Shown piece after piece: positions 1 to 5,481 of a stretch of DNA of 5,481 nt. Location: the NCBI GenBank assembly GCA_020439725.1, contig JAGQSE010000494.1:1-5481 (forward strand), written 5' to 3'. The stretch is from Acidobacteriota bacterium. Lineage in GTDB: Bacteria > Acidobacteriota > Thermoanaerobaculia > Multivoradales > JAHZIX01. The notes below the pieces were generated by a model that was given only the letters and a program-made list of their open reading frames with translations, was not told the DNA's origin and searched no databases. The position numbers were made by a program, and so were the translations under genes. Position 1 is the stretch's first letter. Every line of letters begins with the position of its first letter.

Positions 1-2519
1 AGCGCCGCGCAGTTGAGCGCGACGAAAGCGCCGCCGGAACGCGGGCTCACCTGGTGGACGCGCCGCGCGGCCAGCTCCTTGCCGGTGCCGCTGTCGCCGT
101 GGATCAGCACCGGCATATCCCCCGTCGCCAGCCGTTCGAGACGGTCGAGGGCGGCGAGGAGCTCGGGGCTTTCGCCGAGGATCCCCCCGCGACCGGACCG
201 CCGGAGGTCGCGCCGCGGCGGCCGGTACTCGCGAGCCGCGAGCGACAGGAGAGCCTCGAGCACCGGGTCCACGGCTCGAGCGTCGAGCACCAGCTCGCCG
301 CCCCGCGCGCGGCGCCAGACCTCGACACCGCCCCCCACCCCGGCCGACAGCACCCGCTCCGAGGCCGAAGGATCCTCGGGAACGTAGCGCAGCAAGACGT
401 CACCATACCCCGCCGCGGCGAGGAGCTCGCCCAGGTCCTGGTCGGTGGCGGGTTCGCTCTGCGAGCGGTCGAAGAACTCCCGAAGCACTTGCCAGGGACC
501 GCTGTCGCGCCCCTCGAGGAGTCCCGCCAGGTCGGCGGCTCCGAGCTCCCGATACACCCCGGCGGCTTGCCGGCGAAGCCTCCTCGGCACCGTCGCCGGC
601 GCCGCCAGCTCGAGGTCGAGGACCAGCCGCGCAGCGCGAAACGGCCCGAGCTCCTCGACCGTTCGCCACTCGCCGAGCCCGACCGTGCGAGCGGCGAGGG
701 CCGCTTGCCACGGCAGGTCCCAGGAGCTCCCGCGGGCGGCGGCGAGGGCTTCCTCACGCTGGCCGGAGTGGGCCAGGAGCGCCACCCGTTCTTCGGGCTC
801 GAGCTCGGCCCAGGTCGACGGATCGGTGCGCTCGTAGGCCGCGGCGGCCTCGTCCACCCGGCCATCGAGACCCAGCGCCCGGCAGCGCAGCAGCTCGAGC
901 TCCGCGCGGCGCCAGTCGCTGCCCACGCGGTCGAGCTCGGCGAGCATGCGCCGCAGATGCGAGTCGGCGGCGGCGAAGCGGCCCTGGACCATCTCGAAAC
1001 GCGCCCACAGCTCGACGTCCTGGACCCGGCCCCGAAGGTTGCCGGCGAGGCGGTTCTCCTCGGTGGTCCGTTCGAGGATGTCGAGGACCCCGTGGAGCCG
1101 GCCACGGCGCAGCCGGATCTCGGCGACGTTGTAGAGCGCCAGGGTGGTCCGCCGCGGACCTTGGCAGCGATCGAGGAGGCGGTGGGTGTGGAGGAAGGCG
1201 TGCTCGGCGCCGGCCAGGTCGCCGCACCGCGCCCGCGCGACACCGAGGTCGTTCCACAGGCCCCCGGCCTCGAAGCGGGTCAAGCGCCGCCGGAAACCGC
1301 CGAGGGCGCGGCGGAGCGGCTCGGCCATGGCCTGGCCGTCGCCCTGGGCTTCGGCCAGGAGGGCCTGGGCCTGGTGCCAGCGCCAGCCGCGCTCCGGGTC
1401 CGACGCGATCTCGCGGCTGGCGGCGAGGGGCTCCGCCATGGCCTCGGGGCGCTCGAGGTCCCAGGCGGCCAGGGCCTCGAGCAGTCGGGCTCGCGCTTCG
1501 AGGCCCGGATCCTTCGTCGCCGATCGCCTCGCCGCCGCCAGCCATCGCTCGACCGCCTCACGGTCGCCGGTGTTGGCCGCCGCGCGCTCCCCCAGCTCCG
1601 CGGCGGCGAGGGTCTGGGCCGCCGGCAGCTTTGCCGCCGCGAGCCGGGCCAGCGTCTTGGCCAACGCCGGCGGCCGGCCGAGATAGAGCTGACACCAGCC
1701 GCGAAGCACCAACGCCTCCGTCGAGCGCGTCCGGCCCAGCGCCTCGAGGGCGTCCTCGAAGCGGCCACGCACATAAAGCCAGCGCGCCAGGGCGAACCGC
1801 TCGTCGGCACCGGTCGCGTCCCCTCCGCTCCCCGTGCACTGCTCGAGGGCCTCGCGCCAGCGGCCGGCGGCGGCGAGCTCGAGCGGGTCCTGTCGTGGCG
1901 ACCACAAGCGCCGGGCACCGGGGCCGGACAGCAGTCCGGCGAGCGAATCCCGGTCGCGACCACGAGCCAAGAGGCGGCGACGGAACGCGCCGGGACCGGC
2001 GACCCACAGCTCGCCCCGGTCCCGCCAGCGGATCTCCACCGCCAACGCCGCGCGGGCACCGCCGAAACCGTCTTCCCACAAGAACGGAGCCGCCTCGAGG
2101 ATCGACTCGATCGCCCGTGACGGCGCCACCGGGGCCAAGCTCTGGCGCCAGCCTTCGACGAGCCCGCGGAGAGCACGCCGTGCCTGTCCTCGACCGGCGA
2201 TCCGATCGCTCCCGAAGAGCTCCCCCACCAGGGACCGGAGCGACTCCTGGGGTAGCGGCTCCGGCCGTCCCGGGCGGGCGCCGATCACCCGAAGCCCGCC
2301 GTCGTCGCCGATCCGAGCTCCCTGCCAGCCCCCATCGAGGGCCCAGCCGGCACGTTCGAGGTGGGCGAGCAGAGCCGCTCCCTCGAGCACCACCGCGGCC
2401 TTTTGCTGATCGCTCAGCCGCGCCTCGGCCAGAGGCGTCCCTTCGCGGCCGCCGGACGGCCCGTCCGCCGGGTCCCCCAGCGCGGGATGGAGGATCCGCT
2501 GCGCCGGGGTGGAGGTCAT
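1..2519 (-). CDS. TPR-sensor sigma-54 AAA+ transcriptional regulator (3' end outside window)
   Basis: I translated the minus strand from the ATG at 2519-2517 and found 839 codons open to the window edge; the C-terminus is missing. The end of the visible product is a sigma-54 activator AAA+ domain: GILGESPELL (about 779-788), Walker A GDSGTGKE (808-815, Lys814), then the family-typical RRVHQVSPRS and FVALNCAA. Such proteins use ATP to remodel sigma-54 RNA polymerase at enhancers. Upstream, residues about 210-620 are Leu/Ala/Arg-rich helical repeats resembling TPRs, for example WNDLGVARARCGDLAGAEHA (422-441), LYNVAEIRLRRGRLHGVLDI (462-481) and FEMVQGRFAAADSHL (508-522). Residues about 694-765 look like a shortened GAF domain. 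Residues 25-105 may be a decayed kinase C-lobe. There is no receiver domain, signal peptide or membrane segment, so it is probably cytosolic and senses by protein or ligand binding. The GAFTGA loop, Walker B and any Fis-type HTH lie outside the window. The start is supported by the ATGA overlap with the aroA stop and by GGGGAG 11 bases upstream. Target genes are unknown. Confidence 0.9.
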   Translation of the reverse strand, partial: MTSTPAQRILHPALGDPADGPSGGREGTPLAEARLSDQQKAAVVLEGAALLAHLERAGWALDGGWQGARIGDDGGLRVIGARPGRPEPLPQESLRSLVGELFGSDRIAGRGQARRALRGLVEGWRQSLAPVAPSRAIESILEAAPFLWEDGFGGARAALAVEIRWRDRGELWVAGPGAFRRRLLARGRDRDSLAGLLSGPGARRLWSPRQDPLELAAAGRWREALEQCTGSGGDATGADERFALARWLYVRGRFEDALEALGRTRSTEALVLRGWCQLYLGRPPALAKTLARLAAAKLPAAQTLAAAELGERAAANTGDREAVERWLAAARRSATKDPGLEARARLLEALAAWDLERPEAMAEPLAASREIASDPERGWRWHQAQALLAEAQGDGQAMAEPLRRALGGFRRRLTRFEAGGLWNDLGVARARCGDLAGAEHAFLHTHRLLDRCQGPRRTTLALYNVAEIRLRRGRLHGVLDILERTTEENRLAGNLRGRVQDVELWARFEMVQGRFAAADSHLRRMLAELDRVGSDWRRAELELLRCRALGLDGRVDEAAAAYERTDPSTWAELEPEERVALLAHSGQREEALAAARGSSWDLPWQAALAARTVGLGEWRTVEELGPFRAARLVLDLELAAPATVPRRLRRQAAGVYRELGAADLAGLLEGRDSGPWQVLREFFDRSQSEPATDQDLGELLAAAGYGDVLLRYVPEDPSASERVLSAGVGGGVEVWRRARGGELVLDARAVDPVLEALLSLAAREYRPPRRDLRRSGRGGILGESPELLAALDRLERLATGDMPVLIHGDSGTGKELAARRVHQVSPRSGGAFVALNCAA

Positions 2520-3826
2520 GCTTCGACGAGCTCCCCGAGGTCGCGCCAGAAATCGGGATAGGACTTGGCGACGACGTGCGGATCGCGCAGGGTGACACCG
2601 CCCCGGCGGAGCCCCACCAGCGCCAGGCTCATGGCGATGCGGTGGTCGTCCCAGGTGTCGACGGTCACCGGCGGCAGGCCGGAGGGCACGCCGCCGGCCC
2701 AGACACCGGGAATGATCAACCCGTCGGCGAGCTCTTCCACCGGCACGCCGAGCTTGCCGAGCTCGGTGGCCATGGCCGCCAGCCGATCGCTTTCCTTGAT
2801 CCTCAGGTGGGGTACGCCGCGGATCCGTGTGACGCCGTGGGCGAAGGGTGCCAGGGCGGCCAGGGTCGGCACCTGGTCCGGCATCGACGACAGATCCGCC
2901 TCGACGGCCTCGAGGCGCCCGCGACCGACCACCGCGACGGCGGCGCCGTCCCGGTCGTCCCAGGCGAGGGGAACGCCCATGCGGCGGAGCAGGTCGAAGA
3001 AACCCCGGTCGCCCTGCCGGGAGTCCGGCGCCAGCCCCTCGAGCACCACCTCGCCGCCGGCCAGCGCCGCCGCCGCCGCCGGGTAGCAGGCCGCCGAGTA
3101 GTCGGCCTCGACCCGCACCCGAGACGGTGGCGCAAGACCCGGTTCGACGTGGAAGAAGCCGTCAGCGGTGCGCTCGATGACGCCGCCAAAGCGCCTCGCC
3201 GCCTCGAGGCTGAGCTCGAGGTAGGGCGCCGAGGTCAGGGCCAGCACCTCGACGGTGGTCGGCGCGGGCGCCTTGAGCGCCGCCAGCAGCACCGCCGACA
3301 GGTACTGGCTCGATTCGCCGGCATCGAGGGTCGCGGTGCCCCCCCGGAGGCTCCCCCCCGCGATGTCGAGAGGTGCGTAGCCTTCCTGCCTCGGACATGC
3401 GATCGAGGCGCCGAGCTGGCGGAGCGTCGCGAGGAGAGGACCGACCGGGCGCTCGCGCAACCGCTCGGTGCCGTCGAGGCGCCAGCGGCCGGGGATCGCG
3501 GTGAGCGCGGCGACGAGGAAGCGGAACATGGTCCCGGCGTTGCCACAGAAGATCTCGCCGCCGCCGGTCTCGCCCCGGGGCTCGAGGTGGACGACGTCAC
3601 CGTCCGGGCGGACCGCGAAGCCACAGGTCTCGAGGGCGGCGAGGAAGAGCCGCGTGTCCTCGGCAACGAGCGGGCGCTCGATCGTGATGGGCGCCCCGGC
3701 GAGGAGCGCCAGGTCGAAACACCGGTGGCTGACGCTCTTCGACGACGGCGGCGTCACCGTCCCGGCGACGCGCCGAGCCCGGGGGATCTCGCGCAGCTCA
3801 GGGGAGGACGATGCGGAGGCCGTCAT
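2516..3826 (-). CDS. aroA: 3-phosphoshikimate 1-carboxyvinyltransferase (EPSP synthase)
   Basis: EPSP synthase transfers the enolpyruvyl group of phosphoenolpyruvate to shikimate 3-phosphate in the cytosol, the sixth step towards chorismate and aromatic amino acids. The 436-residue product is full length for the family (E. coli 427). Family landmarks occur in order: SSKSVSHR (28-35, catalytic Lys30, usually GDKSISHR), EDTR (56-59), GNAGT with Arg102 (95-102), RERPVGPL (124-131, Arg124), SSQYLSA (172-178), the catalytic Asp317 in MPDQVPT, RIKESDRL (342-349, Lys344 and Glu345), DDHR (393-396) and the C-terminal AKSYPDF with Lys421. All expected active-site residues appear present, so it should be active. 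After GNAGT the sequence reads MFRFL, where E. coli has AMRPL, so the position of Pro101 is Phe103. The ATG at 3826 is the only sensible start before the first conserved block; AAGGGA lies 12 bases upstream. The gene begins 29 bases inside the upstream hydrolase gene and its TGA overlaps the next ATG, indicating coupled translation on both sides. Confidence 0.97.
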   Translation of the reverse strand: MTASASSSPELREIPRARRVAGTVTPPSSKSVSHRCFDLALLAGAPITIERPLVAEDTRLFLAALETCGFAVRPDGDVVHLEPRGETGGGEIFCGNAGTMFRFLVAALTAIPGRWRLDGTERLRERPVGPLLATLRQLGASIACPRQEGYAPLDIAGGSLRGGTATLDAGESSQYLSAVLLAALKAPAPTTVEVLALTSAPYLELSLEAARRFGGVIERTADGFFHVEPGLAPPSRVRVEADYSAACYPAAAAALAGGEVVLEGLAPDSRQGDRGFFDLLRRMGVPLAWDDRDGAAVAVVGRGRLEAVEADLSSMPDQVPTLAALAPFAHGVTRIRGVPHLRIKESDRLAAMATELGKLGVPVEELADGLIIPGVWAGGVPSGLPPVTVDTWDDHRIAMSLALVGLRRGGVTLRDPHVVAKSYPDFWRDLGELVEA

Positions 3827-4577
3827 AGCCGAACTCGATCCCTTCGGGCAGGGTCACCTGCGGGCGGCGATAGTCGACGTCGTGGTTCATGTGGGTGAAG
3901 ACGGTCCTCCTCGCCCCGATGCGCTGCGCCGCCTCGAGGGCCTGCTCGACGGTGAAATGGGTGGGATGAGGATGGTACCGCAGGGCGTCCAGGATGAGCA
4001 TCTCGACGCCTTCGAGGAGAGCGAAGGAGGCCTCCGGGATCTCGCTGCAATCGGTGACGTAGGCGAAGCGCCCGAAGCGGTAGCCGAAGACCTCGAGGGC
4101 GCCGTGGAGCACGGGCACGGGGACCACGGTGCGGCCCAGCAGCTCGAAGGGCTCCCGCACCGGCAACAGCTCGAGGGAGGGCTTGCCACCGCCCTCCTGA
4201 GTCTCCTCGAAGACGTAGGCGAAGCTCCGCCGGACGGTGCGCAGGGTCTCCTCCGAGCCGTAGCAGGGCATGGCTCGTCCCTGCAGGAAGTTGAAGGCAC
4301 GGACGTCGTCGAGACCAAAGATGTGATCCGCGTGGGAATGCGTGAAGAGCACCGCGTCGAGCCGCTTGAGCCCGGCGGCGAGGACCTGGAGCCGGAACTC
4401 GGGGCCGGTGTCGACCACCACCGTGCACGGGCTGCCGTCGTACTGCCAGGTGAGCGCGACGCTGGGCCGCGTCCGCTGGTTGCGCGGATCTCCCGAGGTG
4501 CACACCGGGCACTCGCAGGCGATCACCGGCACCCCGTTCGAGGTGCCCGCGCCGAGCATGACGATCTCGAGATCCAT
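3798..4577 (-). CDS. PhnP-like MBL-fold metallo-hydrolase
   Basis: This 259-residue protein is a metallo-beta-lactamase-fold hydrolase of the PhnP type (COG1235-like). Visible features: the N-terminal LGAGTSNGVP (8-17), a Cys trio CECPVC (21, 23, 26), DPRNQR (30-35), DTGPEFR (56-62), the metal motif THSHADH (79-85), His158 in PVLHG, Asp176 in TDCSEIP, and FTHMNHDVDY near the end (His229 metal ligand, His232). As I recall for E. coli PhnP, three Cys and a late His hold a structural zinc while the HxHxDH set binds a dinuclear catalytic site; the spacing here fits both. PhnP itself cleaves cyclic phosphoribosyl phosphate in phosphonate breakdown, but no phn genes are nearby, so the substrate is not assigned. 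I chose the ATG at 4577; an in-frame TTG at 4586 adds three residues and sits closer to the GGGGAT at 4596-4591, so it remains possible. The gene follows the lpxH-like gene by 38 bases and overlaps aroA by 29. Confidence 0.9.
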   Translation of the reverse strand: MDLEIVMLGAGTSNGVPVIACECPVCTSGDPRNQRTRPSVALTWQYDGSPCTVVVDTGPEFRLQVLAAGLKRLDAVLFTHSHADHIFGLDDVRAFNFLQGRAMPCYGSEETLRTVRRSFAYVFEETQEGGGKPSLELLPVREPFELLGRTVVPVPVLHGALEVFGYRFGRFAYVTDCSEIPEASFALLEGVEMLILDALRYHPHPTHFTVEQALEAAQRIGARRTVFTHMNHDVDYRRPQVTLPEGIEFGYDGLRIVLP

Positions 4578-4593
4578 CGCAGGCAAGACGATC

Positions 4594-4614
4594 CCCGGCG
4601 GCGAAGGCGCCGGG
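4594..4614 (-). promoter_or_regulatory. GC-rich hairpin covering the hydrolase ribosome-binding site
   Basis: One base after the lpxH-like stop codon, the minus strand carries CCCGGCG (4614-4608), a 7-base spacer (4607-4601) and its exact complement CGCCGGG (4600-4594). The 3' arm takes up most of the only purine-rich stretch (GGGGAT, 4596-4591) available as Shine-Dalgarno for the following gene. No T tract follows, so it does not look like an intrinsic terminator. A ribosome ending on the lpxH-like gene would cover the 5' arm and could free the site, which would couple the two genes. Seven-base inverted repeats are common by chance at this base composition, so the role is a guess. Confidence 0.3.
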
Positions 4615-4615
4615 C

Positions 4616-5293
4616 TCAGCCGAGCTCCTCGACCCGACGGCTACGGAACCAGGCGTCGAGGAGCCAGACCTCGCCACCGGCCACCGGCCAGCGGTGGGGC
4701 TCGTGGAAGTGCCCGAGGAGGAGCACGTCGTGGCCCTCGGCGAGGCGCCGCTCGGCGTAGCGCCGGACCACCGCCTCGGGGATCCGGCTCTTGTGCTTGA
4801 AGTTGGTCCTCGACAGCCGCGCCTCGGTGGCGTGGACCCAGCGCTTGGCGAGGGGCGTGGGGATCGAGCGCACCGCCCAACGCACCGGCCAGCTCTTCGA
4901 CAGCCAGCGCCAGAAGCGGTACCGCCAGTCGGCGTCGTCGAGCCCGTCGCCGTGGACCGCGAGGAAGCGCCGGCCGCCGACCTCGAAGGCGGTTTCGAGG
5001 ACGACGCGGTCGAAGCCGTCGGCGTAGGGCCCGGTGGCGACGAAGAAGTCCCGGTTGCCCTCGACGTACTCGACCTCGACCCCGGCGTCGCGGGCCCGCG
5101 CCACGGCCGCCATCACCCGCGCCACCTCGGGGCTCTCGAAGGAGCGGAGCGCGACCCAGACGTGGAAGATGTCCCCCAAGAGCACCAGGCGACGGCAGCC
5201 GCCGGCCGCCAGGGTGTCGATCTGCTCGACCAGCGGACCTGCGTCTCCGCCGGGGCCTCCCAGGTGGGAGTCGGCGATGATGGCGACGGACAT
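4616..5293 (-). CDS. lpxH: LpxH-type UDP-2,3-diacylglucosamine pyrophosphatase
   Basis: This calcineurin-like metallophosphoesterase most resembles LpxH, which hydrolyses UDP-2,3-diacylglucosamine to lipid X and UMP at the cytosolic face of the inner membrane in lipid A synthesis. The 225 residues (E. coli 240) carry all five metal-binding blocks: ADSHLG (Asp8, His10), LLGDIF (Asp41), EGNRDFF (Asn80, Arg81), VHGDGLDD (His114) and LLGHFHEPH (His195, His197). The numbering almost coincides with E. coli LpxH. GNRDF, rather than the GNHD of general phosphoesterases, and the Arg/Trp-rich helical insertion after the HGD block (about 121-170, containing RYRFWRW) match the LpxH lid that holds the acyl chains. 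It lacks the GDD that follows the second block in E. coli (VALRSF here), so a divergent LpxH or a related phosphoesterase is possible. The start is the ATG at 5293, six codons before the first metal ligand; no good Shine-Dalgarno is visible in the 26 bases after the upstream mrp stop, so initiation may depend on coupling. Confidence 0.8.
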   Translation of the reverse strand: MSVAIIADSHLGGPGGDAGPLVEQIDTLAAGGCRRLVLLGDIFHVWVALRSFESPEVARVMAAVARARDAGVEVEYVEGNRDFFVATGPYADGFDRVVLETAFEVGGRRFLAVHGDGLDDADWRYRFWRWLSKSWPVRWAVRSIPTPLAKRWVHATEARLSRTNFKHKSRIPEAVVRRYAERRLAEGHDVLLLGHFHEPHRWPVAGGEVWLLDAWFRSRRVEELG

Positions 5294-5319
5294 CGGAAAA
5301 CGACCGGTGGTGATGAAGC

Positions 5320-5481
5320 TCAGCGGATGGAGAGCTCGGGTTCGGCACCCTCGCCGGCAGCGACTTCCTCCGCCACCGCGCGGGCGATGGCTGCGAAGGC
5401 CGCGGCGTGGGGGCCGTCGGGCTGGGCGACGGTGATCGGCTCGCCGACGTCGCCGCCGGCGACGATGGCCGGATCGAGAGG
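5320..5481 (-). CDS. mrp: Mrp/NBP35-family iron-sulfur carrier ATPase, C-terminal 53 residues
   Basis: An open minus-strand frame enters at the right edge and ends at TGA 5322-5320. Its first visible residues, PLDPAIVAGGDVGEPITVAQ, match the conserved block near the C-terminus of Mrp/ApbC P-loop ATPases (commonly IPLDPAIREGGDxGxPIVV), followed by the usual PDGPHAAAFAAIARAVAEEV helix and a short acidic tail ending ELSIR. Mrp proteins dimerise, bind a bridging 4Fe-4S cluster and hand it to apoproteins in the cytosol. The Walker A and the CxxC cluster ligands lie outside the window, so activity cannot be judged here, and a close ParA/MinD relative is the main alternative. Only 26 bases separate it from the lpxH-like gene in the same direction, so it is likely the upstream member of the same operon. 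Confidence 0.82.
   Translation of the reverse strand, partial: PLDPAIVAGGDVGEPITVAQPDGPHAAAFAAIARAVAEEVAAGEGAEPELSIR

Noticed and set aside
54..2120. 688-codon open frame on the plus strand
   Set aside because: It lies in exact codon register opposite the real minus-strand regulator, so stops appear only opposite Leu TTA/CTA and Ser TCA codons, which are very rare at this G+C. It ends exactly opposite a TCA serine codon of the regulator (2118-2120). The product is Arg/Gly/Pro-rich with no recognisable motif.
104..2598. Several minus-strand open frames of 100-380 codons in the left half
   Set aside because: They are in the other two frames relative to the continuous 839-codon frame, which alone carries the Walker A and repeat motifs; they are high-GC shadows.
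1631..3898. 755-codon plus-strand open frame across the regulator and aroA
   Set aside because: It is in codon register opposite aroA and crosses two genes; the translation is Arg/Pro-rich low-complexity sequence without domains.
3468..4760. 430-codon plus-strand open frame opposite the hydrolase
   Set aside because: It is in codon register opposite the MBL-fold gene, whose metal motifs are all intact on the minus strand, and its own product matches nothing.
5294..5330. Possible promoter between mrp and the lpxH-like gene
   Set aside because: I found no -35/-10 pair and no sigma-54 GG/GC pair at the right spacing in the 26-base gap; co-transcription with mrp is simpler.
1..5481. Many recurring CTCGAG, CCTCGAGG and GGCGGCGAG words
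   Set aside because: They encode frequent Leu-Glu and Ala-Ala pairs with preferred GC-ending codons; they have no regular spacing and do not behave like a repeat family or a regulatory site.
1..5481. tRNA, rRNA, CRISPR, insertion sequence or attachment site
   Set aside because: I saw no cloverleaf, no regular direct repeats with spacers and no transposase or integrase motifs on either strand; virtually the whole window is coding.

Overview
This is a high-GC stretch (roughly 70% G+C by eye), tightly packed, with all recognisable coding on the minus strand. Reading in the direction of transcription (right to left) there are five genes: the 3' end of an Mrp/NBP35-type P-loop ATPase gene (5481-5320), an LpxH-type UDP-2,3-diacylglucosamine pyrophosphatase (5293-4616), a PhnP-like metallo-beta-lactamase-fold hydrolase (4577-3798), aroA encoding EPSP synthase (3826-2516), and a very large sigma-54-type AAA+ regulator with a long TPR-like N-terminal sensor, which runs off the left edge (2519-1). 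Gaps are 26 and 38 bases, followed by overlaps of 29 and 4 bases, so the block looks like one operon with coupled translation. No internal promoter, terminator, RNA gene, mobile element or CRISPR array was found.

The organism is probably a diderm (lipid A enzyme) with a large high-GC genome and enhancer-binding-protein regulation. Big TPR/sigma-54 AAA+ regulators with Leu-, Arg- and Ala-rich sequences are typical, to my knowledge, of Acidobacteriota (Thermoanaerobaculia-like lineages) and Myxococcota. I lean to Acidobacteriota, but this is inference from style and not from a marker gene.

Functionally, the first four genes are housekeeping: iron-sulfur cluster carriage (Mrp), lipid A assembly (LpxH), a small phosphodiesterase-like hydrolase, and step six of the shikimate pathway (AroA). 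The notable item is the last gene. At least 839 codons are open without interruption; because it has no stop inside the window it is easily hidden behind long antisense shadow frames. Its product starts with a segment that may be a decayed protein-kinase C-lobe, continues with several hundred residues of TPR-like helical repeats, then a short GAF-like stretch, and enters a canonical sigma-54 activator AAA+ domain with an intact Walker A. Its ATG overlaps the aroA stop codon, so this regulator appears translationally tied to an aromatic amino-acid biosynthesis gene.
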